Part shown: positions 56,581 through 64,000 of the stretch, piece by piece
How the letters are laid out: each line of letters begins with the position of its first letter
Numbering within the stretch: position 1 is the stretch's first letter
From: Alphaproteobacteria bacterium
Lineage (GTDB): Bacteria > Pseudomonadota > Alphaproteobacteria > Rhodobacterales > Rhodobacteraceae
Direction: 5' to 3'
NCBI GenBank assembly: GCA_003331935.1
Contig: QOQE01000006.1
Coordinates: 17,356 to 81,355, forward strand
DNA: 64,000 nucleotides
The notes under the pieces: model-generated
What the model saw: the letters and a program-made list of their open reading frames with translations, nothing else
Databases searched by the model: none
What the model was told of the DNA's origin: nothing
Position numbers and translations under genes: made by a program

Positions 56581-56748
56581 ATGTCTAAGGAAGTTATTAT
56601 CACTGATAAAATAGTTGTCGCATGCAACGGGGACGATCTTAAGGGAAGCAACCACCCCAAAGTATGGCTAAAAATAAAAGAAACAGAAAAGTTCATTGAC
56701 TGCCCTTACTGTGAGCGAAGATTTTCATATCAACCATCAAAGGTTTAG
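56581..56748 (+). CDS. CHCC zinc-finger domain protein
   Basis: This 55-residue protein carries a CHCC zinc finger: Cys15 in VVACNGDD, His25 in NHPKVWL, and Cys41 and Cys44 in DCPYCERRF. The arrangement C-x9-H-x15-C-x2-C and the flanking residues match the zf-CHCC family, which includes the mitochondrial complex I subunit NDUFS6. Bacterial members are single-domain and common in alphaproteobacteria; a link to complex I assembly is family-based inference. The ATG at 56581 has no strong ribosome site. It stops 3 bases before the polA start and is head to head with the ABC ATPase gene. Confidence 0.88.
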   Translation: MSKEVIITDKIVVACNGDDLKGSNHPKVWLKIKETEKFIDCPYCERRFSYQPSKV

Positions 56749-56751
56749 AGT

Positions 56752-59517
56752 GTGAATAGTCTTGATCCTAAGAAACATCTTGTTTTAGTGGATGGGTCTG
56801 GATTTATATTTAGAGCGTATCACGCCCTTCCACCCCTTAAAAAGTCTGATGGAACGCCCATGGGAGCAGTTTCTGGTTATTGCAATATGCTTTTTAAATT
56901 AATAAATGAAATCAGGGAGTTTCAAGCCACCCATATTGCCGTTGTATTTGACCATAAAGATAAGACATTTAGGTCCGATATTTATAAAGATTACAAAGCA
57001 AATAGACCTCCTCCCCCTGATGACCTGGTACCACAGTTTCAGTTAATCAGAGAGGCTACTGAAGCATTTGGCTTTTTTGCGATCGATAAGAAGGGCTATG
57101 AGGCTGACGACATAATCGCTACTCTTGCTCATAATGCAACTAAGGAAGGTGCCAATGTAACAATTTTTTCTTCAGATAAAGATTTAATGCAACTCGTTTC
57201 TGAGAACATAAAGATGTATGATCCTATAAGGAATGTTTTCATCGATGTCGAAAGAGTAAAAGAGAAATTTGGAGTTACGCCTGATAAAGTGATTGATGTA
57301 CAAGCTCTGATAGGTGACAAAGTTGATAATGTACCAGGAGTACCTGGTATCGGCGTAAAGACAGCCTCGAGCTTAATATCAGAATTTAAAAACGTAGAAA
57401 ACTTAATAGAAAAATATGCGTTAATAAATAAAGACAGAATAAAAAACCTTATTTCTGATAATGTTGATAAAATAATTTTGTCAAAAAAACTGGTCACCTT
57501 ACACAAAAGAGTAGAAATTGAGCTAAATATTGGAGATTTTGAGCTAGCCACTTTAAATCTAGAAAAATTATTGGTTTTTACAAAGCTAATGGAACTCAAT
57601 ACTCTATCAAAAAGAATCTCCTCTCAACTAGAAGAGTTTAATGCATCAAAGACTTTTAAAAATGATCACGGTCAATCCATATCCTCTGACAATTACCAGG
57701 TCATTCAAACTGAAGATGCTCTAAGTGATTGGTGTGAAAAAATAGTTAACCAAAAAATTTTTGCTATTGATACTGAAACAACATCCCTCGATACACTATC
57801 CGCTGAATTAGTGGGAGTTTCCATTTGTATTGGTTCAGGCAACGCGTGTTATATACCAATAGCGCATCAGACCGATGAACCTGAATATAAAGATTTAGAA
57901 AAAAAACAGCTTGATAGATCTATAGTCTTGAAAAAACTACAGCCTCTTTTAGCTGATAGAAGTATACTGAAAATAGGTCACAATATAAAATACGATATTA
58001 AGGTATTGGACAAATATGAATGCCAGGTAAACTCTTTTGACGACACGATGTTAATGTCACACTGTATAAATGGTGGTAGCCAAAGACACAACTTAGACTC
58101 AGTGGCCAGGAGTCTTCTCAATCATGAAACAATAAAGCTTAAAGATTTAATTGGGTCGGGAAAGAAAGAACTTAATTTCAAGAATGTACCAATAAGTTTA
58201 GCAGCAAATTATGCAGCGGAAGATGCTGACATGACATTTCGCGTATGGGAAATTATGAAAAAAGAGTTAGTCAAAAAATCAGTTTACAGTGTCTACCAAA
58301 ATATTGATAAACCAATGGTCCCAGTTTTGGTTGATGCCGAGCTCAAAGGTGTCGAAGTTGATAGGCCACAGTTGCAGCAACTGTCTGACTTTTTTGAAAA
58401 AAAGTTAAGCGAGTTAGAAAATGAAATATTCACGATAGTGGGCGTTAAATTTAATATAGCTTCCCCAAAGCAATTGAGCGAAATTCTTTTTGAAAAATTA
58501 AAGCTACCCCATGGAAAAAAAAATAAATCAGGTGGTTTTCAAACAGGGGCAGATGTCTTGGAGGATTTATCTTCAGGAGGCTTTGAAGTTGCATCACATC
58601 TGCTTGAATGGAGAAAGATTTCTAAATTGAAGTCTACTTATTCAGACTCACTGATGTTACATATAAATAATTTAACGGGAAGAGTGCATACCTCCTTTAA
58701 CCTGGCTGGCACCTCTACAGGGCGTCTCTCGTCCTCTGATCCAAATCTTCAAAATATTCCGATACGAGATGCCGAAGGTAAGAAAATTAGAGAAGCTTTT
58801 ATTGCTAAACAGGGAGCTAGGCTTCTCAGCCTTGATTATAATCAAATAGAACTAAGATTGTTAGCTCACATAGCAGACGTTAAGGGTCTCAAAGATGCAT
58901 TTAAAAATAATGTAGATATTCACTCAAGTACTGCATCTCAAATTTTTTCGGTTCCAATAGAAAAAATTGATAGTTCGCTTAGAAGGAAAGCAAAAGCCAT
59001 AAATTTCGGAATTATTTATGGAATTTCTGCATTTGGGTTGTCAAAGAATCTTAAAATTACTCGTTCTGAAGCACAAGAATTCATAGATAATTATTTCAAA
59101 CAATTTCCGGAAATAAGAGACTATATGACTACTACAGTGGCAAAAGCGAAAGAACATGGTTTTGTAAAAACGTTGTTCAATAGAAAGATACATTTACCTA
59201 ACATTGGGACTAAAGGTCCAGCGGGTGGCTTTGCTGAGAGAGCTGCGATAAATGCACCAATCCAAGGCAGTGCCTCAGATATAATTAAGAAAGCTATGAT
59301 TAAAATTCATGCGTTTCTGAAAAGTTCCAATCTAGACGCAGACCTTTTATTACAGGTGCATGACGAACTAATATTTGAGTCTAATGAAAACACAATTGAT
59401 GAATTAAAAAATAAGGCATCAAATATCATGGAACATGCTACTTTACCATACTTAGATCTAGACGTTCCTCTTAAGGTTGAAGGAGGGCAGGGGATTAACT
59501 GGTATTTGGCTCATTGA
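56752..59517 (+). CDS. polA: DNA polymerase I
   Basis: PolA fills gaps and removes RNA primers. The 921-residue protein has all three domains. The 5'-3' exonuclease spans about residues 8-290 (LVDGSGFIFRAYHAL, YEADDIIATLA, GDKVDNVPGVPGIGVKTA). The 3'-5' exonuclease lies at about 315-510, with the acidic residues in FAIDTETTSLD, HNIKYDIKVLD and YAAEDADMTFR, so proofreading is probably active. The polymerase domain has RLLSLDYNQIELRLLAH, RRKAKAINFGIIYGIS and LLQVHDELIFE. The start is GTG at 56752. It runs 23 bases past the end of the convergent cinA-like gene. Confidence 0.97.
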   Translation: MNSLDPKKHLVLVDGSGFIFRAYHALPPLKKSDGTPMGAVSGYCNMLFKLINEIREFQATHIAVVFDHKDKTFRSDIYKDYKANRPPPPDDLVPQFQLIREATEAFGFFAIDKKGYEADDIIATLAHNATKEGANVTIFSSDKDLMQLVSENIKMYDPIRNVFIDVERVKEKFGVTPDKVIDVQALIGDKVDNVPGVPGIGVKTASSLISEFKNVENLIEKYALINKDRIKNLISDNVDKIILSKKLVTLHKRVEIELNIGDFELATLNLEKLLVFTKLMELNTLSKRISSQLEEFNASKTFKNDHGQSISSDNYQVIQTEDALSDWCEKIVNQKIFAIDTETTSLDTLSAELVGVSICIGSGNACYIPIAHQTDEPEYKDLEKKQLDRSIVLKKLQPLLADRSILKIGHNIKYDIKVLDKYECQVNSFDDTMLMSHCINGGSQRHNLDSVARSLLNHETIKLKDLIGSGKKELNFKNVPISLAANYAAEDADMTFRVWEIMKKELVKKSVYSVYQNIDKPMVPVLVDAELKGVEVDRPQLQQLSDFFEKKLSELENEIFTIVGVKFNIASPKQLSEILFEKLKLPHGKKNKSGGFQTGADVLEDLSSGGFEVASHLLEWRKISKLKSTYSDSLMLHINNLTGRVHTSFNLAGTSTGRLSSSDPNLQNIPIRDAEGKKIREAFIAKQGARLLSLDYNQIELRLLAHIADVKGLKDAFKNNVDIHSSTASQIFSVPIEKIDSSLRRKAKAINFGIIYGISAFGLSKNLKITRSEAQEFIDNYFKQFPEIRDYMTTTVAKAKEHGFVKTLFNRKIHLPNIGTKGPAGGFAERAAINAPIQGSASDIIKKAMIKIHAFLKSSNLDADLLLQVHDELIFESNENTIDELKNKASNIMEHATLPYLDLDVPLKVEGGQGINWYLAH

Positions 59518-60223
59518 AATCTCCTAACATTTCATTGAAAACTTTATTTAGGAGCCTTAGGTCAGTATGTCTTAAAACTATTTCTACTCCAAATAAGCCA
59601 GAATTTTCGAAAGGATATGATCCTATAGAAATGTCTTTATATTTGTCTGCATAATTCCGAAGTCGTTCCGATATTTCACTTTCTTTTTTATATATTTTTA
59701 AAGTTTTTGAAAGAACTGGGGTAGCAGACTTCATATCTAAAATTATTTCTTGGACCATCGCCTCAAAGATTTTTGGAACCCCAGCCATCACAAATACGTT
59801 TTTAATAATGAAGCCAGGCGCACCAGAAATTTTATTTTTAATTAACTTGGCACCTTCAGGAATTCTTGCCATTCTTAACCGAGCCGCATTAAGATCTTTT
59901 TTTCCATTTTTATAGTTCATTGCCAGTAATTCCACAGCGTCATCTCTGATAACCAAAGGAGTATCAAAGCAATTTGCAATGGCTTCAGCAGTTATATCAT
60001 CATGGGTTGGCCCAATTCCCCCACTAGTAAAGACATAATCTTTCGCAGTAGATTCATTATTAACGACACTCTCTATAATACTATGATCATCAGGAATGAC
60101 CCTTACCTCCTCTAATGAAATCCCTTTTTCTACCAATATTTTAGCTAAATAGTTTGAATTTGTATCTTGTGTTCTGCCGGAAAGAATTTCATTCCCTATA
60201 ATTATGATTGACGCTGTTTTCAT
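59495..60223 (-). CDS. CinA N-terminal (molybdopterin-binding-like) domain protein
   Basis: The 242-residue protein corresponds to the N-terminal COG1058 domain of CinA. ASIIIIGNEILSGRTQDTNS and FTSGGIGPTHDDITAEAIA are the signatures of the MoaB/Mog fold as used in CinA. In full CinA this domain hydrolyses ADP-ribose or related compounds, and a separate C-terminal domain deamidates NMN; that second domain is absent here. The short form is common in alphaproteobacteria. The gene is divergent from map and overlaps polA tail to tail by 23 bases, with no room for a terminator. Confidence 0.87.
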   Translation of the reverse strand: MKTASIIIIGNEILSGRTQDTNSNYLAKILVEKGISLEEVRVIPDDHSIIESVVNNESTAKDYVFTSGGIGPTHDDITAEAIANCFDTPLVIRDDAVELLAMNYKNGKKDLNAARLRMARIPEGAKLIKNKISGAPGFIIKNVFVMAGVPKIFEAMVQEIILDMKSATPVLSKTLKIYKKESEISERLRNYADKYKDISIGSYPFENSGLFGVEIVLRHTDLRLLNKVFNEMLGDFNEPNTS

Positions 60224-60303
60224 TTTTTTGCAAATTTCTTATGAAAAATAAAGTTTCCTCTTTACTGAATAATATTTGGCTAATAATCATAGACTATAAA
60301 CGT

Positions 60304-61134
60304 ATGAATACTAAAAACATGCATAAAAATAAAGATGGTATATATATATATAACGAAGAGGCCTACGAGGGGATAAAAAAGGCCTGTGAGATTGCCTCTA
60401 AAACGCTCGATATGATTGGTAGTTACGTTAAATCTGGCGCAACGACTGAAGAGCTCAATAAAAAATGTCATGATTTTATTTTGTCACATAATTCAGTGCC
60501 TGCAACGTTAGGTTACAGAGGTTATCCGAAGTCTTGTTGTATCTCTCTTAATCACGTTGTCTGTCATGGGATTCCCAGTGACAAAAAACTAAAGAATGGT
60601 GACATTTTAAATATAGATGTGACGTGTATTCTTGACGGATGGTACGGAGACACAAGCAGAATGTTCACCGTGGGTAACATAGGGTTAAAAGCAAAGAGAC
60701 TTATTGAGTTAACTCATGATGCTCTCTTATTGGCAATAAAAAACGTTACTCCAGGAAAAACGTTTGGCGACCTCGGTGCAATTATACAAGAATATGTTGA
60801 AAAACACAAAATGTCAGTCGTCAGAGATTTCTGTGGACACGGAATTGGAAGTGAATTTCATCAAGCCCCGAATGTTCTTCATTATGGCAATTACAACTCT
60901 GGACCCAGACTTGAGAGTGGTATGTGTTTCACTATTGAACCAATGGTAAATATTGGCAGGCAAGAGACAAAAATTCTAAGCGATAACTGGACAGCGGTTA
61001 CAAGAGATAAATCACTTTCCGCTCAATTTGAACATACAGTATTTGTAAAAAAAGATGGATGTGATATTTTGACAAACTCCTTCAATAATACATTTTTTCC
61101 AGAAGGTGCTAAATTGCACCGCAACAATGTTTGA
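60304..61134 (+). CDS. map: methionine aminopeptidase, type I
   Basis: Map removes the initiator methionine from new proteins. The ATG at 60304 gives 276 residues beginning MNTKNMHKNKDGIYIYN; an ATG at 60319 is also possible, and an upstream in-frame start at 60208 lies over the cinA-like gene and adds residues without family support. Metal ligands are visible: Asp in NGDILNIDVTCILDG and YGDTSRMF, His in CGHGIGSEFHQAPNV, Glu in MCFTIEPMVNIG and Glu in SAQFEHTVFV. Its 3' end overlaps secA by 26 bases on the opposite strand. Confidence 0.95.
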   Translation: MNTKNMHKNKDGIYIYNEEAYEGIKKACEIASKTLDMIGSYVKSGATTEELNKKCHDFILSHNSVPATLGYRGYPKSCCISLNHVVCHGIPSDKKLKNGDILNIDVTCILDGWYGDTSRMFTVGNIGLKAKRLIELTHDALLLAIKNVTPGKTFGDLGAIIQEYVEKHKMSVVRDFCGHGIGSEFHQAPNVLHYGNYNSGPRLESGMCFTIEPMVNIGRQETKILSDNWTAVTRDKSLSAQFEHTVFVKKDGCDILTNSFNNTFFPEGAKLHRNNV

Positions 61135-63751
61135 ATTTCTTTCCAGAACCACATGGGCATGGACTATTTCTCCTAACTTTCTTGCTGGCGAAAGAAGTAA
61201 GCGTTTCAGAACCACTTTCAGTAGCTGTAAGGTCTGAACTAATCACTTCTTTTTCAGATGACTCGGAACCCGGTTCAGAGACAAATTTTGCAAAAAAAAC
61301 GACTTTTATTGTTTCTCTCTTTATTTTCTCTAACAAACTTTCAAATAATATAAATGCTTCTTGCTTATATTCATTCAAAGGATCTCGTTGAGCATATCCT
61401 CTGAACCCAATGACAGATCTCAAATGATCTAAAGTAGAAAGGTGTCCTGACCAACAATAATCTACAACTTGGAGTAGAATCTGTTTTTGAAGCATTTTGA
61501 ATGCTTCCGCTCCAACTTCATTAATTTTGTTTTCTAAACTATTTTGAACATCTTTAAGAATTATATCTCTAATCTCTGTTTCTAATATCCCATCCTTTTT
61601 AACGAAATTTTTCAGTTGCAAGGTTAGATTAAATTGCTCTTTGAGTTTTGTTTCCAAACCATTTACATCCCATTGATCTACAAAGGATGCCTCTGGTATA
61701 CTTTCAACAATAATATCCTCCACTACGTCCATATATATGTTTTCAAACATTTCTGAAACGTCTGCAGTTTCCATTATGTTTCGCCGTTGAGAAAAGATCT
61801 CTTTTCTTTGAACGTTCACTACATCATCGTATTTAAGAATATTCTTACGCAAGTCAAAGTTTCTGGCTTCAACTTTTCCTTGAGCTCGCTCCAGCGCCTT
61901 ACTCACCCAAGGATGTGCAATGCTCTCACCGTCTTTTAAACCCAATTTGGACAACATACCATCCAGTTTATCTGACCCGAATATTCTTAATAAGTCATCA
62001 TCCAGGCTAAGAAAAAACATAGTTTTTCCAGGATCTCCTTGCCTACCAGACCTTCCTCTAAGTTGATTGTCTATTCTTCTACTTTCGTGCCTCTCTGTAG
62101 CCAAGACATACAATCCTCCTGCTTCAACTACCTTTTCCCTATCTTCAAGAACTTGACGCTCAATCTCGGCTTTCTTTTGATCATATTTTGGGTCATTGAT
62201 ATCAATTTTACCCTTAACCTGCATTTCAACATTACCGCCGAGCTGTATATCTGTTCCCCTACCCGCCATATTTGTGGCTATAGTCACAGCTTTTGGTGTC
62301 CCAGCAAGCGATATTATTTCAGCTTCCTGTTCATGATATCTAGCATTAAGTACATTATGTTTGATATTCTCTTTTTTAAGCAACTTTGAAATTTCTTCAG
62401 ATTTATCAATTGATGTTGTACCAACTAGTATTGGCTGTCCTTTTTCATTAGATTTCTTTATCTCGTTTATAACAGCACTGTATTTTTCTTCTTTCGTTCT
62501 ATATACTTGATCTTCCTCATCCAATCTGGATATAGGCATATTAGTAGGCACCGCAACGACACCTAAACCATATATTTCTGAAAACTCATCTGCCTCTGTT
62601 ATCGCCGTTCCAGTCATTCCAGCCAATTTTTTGTATAGACGAAAATAATTTTGAAAGGTTACAGAAGCAAGAGTAGTATTTTCTGGTTTTACCGTTAATT
62701 TTTCTTTTGCCTCAATCGCTTGGTGTAAGCCATTGGATAAGCGTCTGCCAGACATCATTCTTCCAGTAAACTCATCAATTAAAATAACCTCACCACTTCT
62801 GACTATATAGTCACTCTCCTTTTTAAAAAGCTTATTAGCTATTAGAGCTTGATTGACATGATGCACCAGATCCGTATTCTCTGGATCGTACAGATTGGAC
62901 GTTGCGGTAAGTAGTTCCTGCTCTCTAAGTAAGGTTTCCATCATTTGATTGCCGCTATCGGTTAAGCTTCCAGTTTTGGTTTTCTCGTCTAACTCAAAAT
63001 CACCTGTATCAAGTTTTGGAATAAGAGAGTTTACTCTTGCATACAACTCTGATTTGTCGTTAGTCGGACCAGAAATGATCAAGGGAGTTCGTGCCTCATC
63101 AATTAATATGCTGTCTACCTCATCTACAATAGCGTAATGCGGAACCCTTTGGGATATTTCTGACAAATCAGACTTCATATTGTCACGTAGGTAATCAAAG
63201 CCGAGTTCATTGTTAGTTGCATAAGTTATATCAGCTGAATAAGCGGTTATTTTTTCACCCTCAACCATATCTGGAGCTATAACGCCAACTCTTAGACCAA
63301 GGGAAGAAAAAACTTTACCCATCCACTCAGAATCACGTTTTGCAAGATAGTCATTGACTGTTACAAGATGAGCTCCTTTACCTTCTAAAGCATTTAGATA
63401 AAGTGGCAGAGTAGCTGTAAGTGTTTTGCCTTCTCCAGTTTTCATTTCGGCAATGTAGCCTTTATGAAGAAAATATCCTCCTATCAACTGCACATCAAAA
63501 GGTCTTAGGCCAATTGTTCTTTCAGAAGCTTCCCTCACGACCGCAAACGCCTCAGGTAAAACTGAATCCAAATCTTCTCCATTTTCTATTCTCTGACGGA
63601 ATTCTTTTGTTTTGTCAGACAGGCCATCATCGGAGATTTCTTTCATTTCTGCGGAGAGAGAATTAATTTTATCAATAAACGGTTGTGCTGTTTTCAACAA
63701 CCGATCGTTGGAATTACCAAATATTTTTTTAAAAATCGAAAAGTTAGCCAT
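61109..63751 (-). CDS. secA: protein translocase ATPase SecA
   Basis: SecA drives preproteins through SecYEG. The 880 residues show Walker A MKTGEGKTLTATLPLYLNAL near residue 100, VDEVDSILIDEARTPLIISG near 207, the preprotein-binding and helical regions, IATNMAGRGTDIQLGG in the second nucleotide domain, RGRSGRQGDPG near 575, and the C-terminal zinc-binding end SPCPCGSGKKFKHCCG, which binds SecB and ribosomes. Length is normal for the class. It is transcribed alone and divergent from the exported protein gene at the right edge over a 158-base spacer. Confidence 0.98.
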   Translation of the reverse strand: MANFSIFKKIFGNSNDRLLKTAQPFIDKINSLSAEMKEISDDGLSDKTKEFRQRIENGEDLDSVLPEAFAVVREASERTIGLRPFDVQLIGGYFLHKGYIAEMKTGEGKTLTATLPLYLNALEGKGAHLVTVNDYLAKRDSEWMGKVFSSLGLRVGVIAPDMVEGEKITAYSADITYATNNELGFDYLRDNMKSDLSEISQRVPHYAIVDEVDSILIDEARTPLIISGPTNDKSELYARVNSLIPKLDTGDFELDEKTKTGSLTDSGNQMMETLLREQELLTATSNLYDPENTDLVHHVNQALIANKLFKKESDYIVRSGEVILIDEFTGRMMSGRRLSNGLHQAIEAKEKLTVKPENTTLASVTFQNYFRLYKKLAGMTGTAITEADEFSEIYGLGVVAVPTNMPISRLDEEDQVYRTKEEKYSAVINEIKKSNEKGQPILVGTTSIDKSEEISKLLKKENIKHNVLNARYHEQEAEIISLAGTPKAVTIATNMAGRGTDIQLGGNVEMQVKGKIDINDPKYDQKKAEIERQVLEDREKVVEAGGLYVLATERHESRRIDNQLRGRSGRQGDPGKTMFFLSLDDDLLRIFGSDKLDGMLSKLGLKDGESIAHPWVSKALERAQGKVEARNFDLRKNILKYDDVVNVQRKEIFSQRRNIMETADVSEMFENIYMDVVEDIIVESIPEASFVDQWDVNGLETKLKEQFNLTLQLKNFVKKDGILETEIRDIILKDVQNSLENKINEVGAEAFKMLQKQILLQVVDYCWSGHLSTLDHLRSVIGFRGYAQRDPLNEYKQEAFILFESLLEKIKRETIKVVFFAKFVSEPGSESSEKEVISSDLTATESGSETLTSFASKKVRRNSPCPCGSGKKFKHCCGAI

Positions 63752-63909
63752 ATGTATTCCATTTAACTCCTGAATTTTTATATATCTTTAATATACGCTT
63801 GGAAAGCATAAGATTTGAATGTAAATCTAAAAGTGGTAGAAAATACTATACTAAACTATTTGTTTTCTGTATCACCATGATAGATGTATGAATAGATTAG
63901 AGGAAAGTT

Positions 63910-64000
63910 ATGAAAAAAAATTATTATCAATTAATCACATTAATCTTATTTTTATTTTTTTTTGTTCAGTCATCGCAAAGAATATATGCTCAAGAAAGCT
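63910..64000 (+). CDS. exported protein, 5' part only
   Basis: Thirty codons are visible before the right edge. A strong AGAGGAAAG ribosome site precedes the ATG at 63910. The translation MKKNYYQLITLILFLFFFVQ followed by SSQRIYAQES is a signal peptide with cleavage probably after IYA. The mature protein is out of view. In several alphaproteobacteria a SurA/PpiC-type peptidyl-prolyl isomerase is divergent from secA, so that is a possible identity, based on position only. Confidence 0.65.
   Translation, partial: MKKNYYQLITLILFLFFFVQSSQRIYAQES

Noticed and set aside
56524..56655. 44-residue N-terminal extension of the ABC ATPase
   Set aside because: It is the reverse frame of the CHCC zinc-finger gene and its control region, is low-complexity (many Tyr, Asn and Lys) and lacks family similarity; the ATG at 56523 has a ribosome site.
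60208..60303. 32-residue N-terminal extension of methionine aminopeptidase
   Set aside because: It overlaps the divergent cinA-like start, contains low-complexity residues, and type I enzymes of this class start near the later ATG.

Overview
The window is a gene-dense, AT-rich (mid-30s % GC by eye) stretch of bacterial chromosome. The gene content is alphaproteobacterial: a crotonyl-CoA carboxylase/reductase and ethylmalonyl-CoA mutase pair, a b' subunit in the Fo ATP synthase operon, small families typical of the class (DUF2794, TIGR02300 FYDLN-acid, TIGR02186, CHCC zinc finger) and the block murJ-trpS-usp-nfu-tsaB-rimI. The low GC, short spacers and overlapping gene ends suggest a streamlined marine lineage, for example a SAR116-like or Rhodobacterales-related group. 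The sequence alone does not settle the order. I see no mobile element, prophage, CRISPR array or rRNA operon, and no gene-free gap over about 190 bases.

Layout. 1-8207 (minus strand): start of a lipoprotein, acetyl-CoA synthetase, an aspartate/aromatic aminotransferase, a GNAT acetyltransferase, a mercaptopyruvate-type sulfurtransferase and SMC. 8345-10665 (plus): FMN reductase, a MaoC-type acyl-CoA hydratase and a DMT-family permease. 10701-16756: lytic transglycosylase, dapA-smpB, a YhhQ-type transporter, glutathione synthetase and rsmI. 16875-24435 (plus): glnD-murJ-trpS-usp-nfu-tsaB-rimI, with tsaB interrupted by a frameshift in a T10 run. 24432-29110 (minus): a complete BMP-type, probably nucleoside, ABC importer. 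29264-30930: a TauE/SafE exporter with its TIGR02186 partner. 30933-48523: a central-carbon supercluster with ccr and ecm divergent, then sdhCDAB, mch and mcl2 on minus, and mdh-sucCDAB-lpd on plus. 48614-51326: FYDLN-acid protein, tRNA-Ala(GGC), DUF2794, gamma-glutamyltransferase and HspQ. 51444-54512: an SLT-type lipoprotein and the Fo operon atpI-B-E-b'-b. 54584-64000: PfkB kinase, ABC ATPase, CHCC zinc-finger protein, polA, cinA-like gene, map, secA and the start of an exported protein.

The strongest functional theme is C2/C4 carbon flow. Acetyl-CoA synthetase makes acetyl-CoA. Ccr, Ecm, Mch and an Mcl2-type enzyme are parts of the ethylmalonyl-CoA pathway, and they sit among the succinate dehydrogenase, malate dehydrogenase, succinyl-CoA synthetase and 2-oxoglutarate dehydrogenase genes that use its products. 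The pathway is incomplete here: methylsuccinyl-CoA dehydrogenase, the epimerase and the main malyl-CoA/beta-methylmalyl-CoA lyase are not in the window.

The points most worth a second look are the tsaB frameshift at a homopolymer, a promoter-hairpin-T-tract arrangement in the dapA leader, a GntR/FadR-like palindrome between the BMP importer and the TauE/SafE gene, and the tRNA-Ala that touches the start region of the DUF2794 gene. I did not find a clearly undescribed multi-gene system. Most of the window is conserved core genome.
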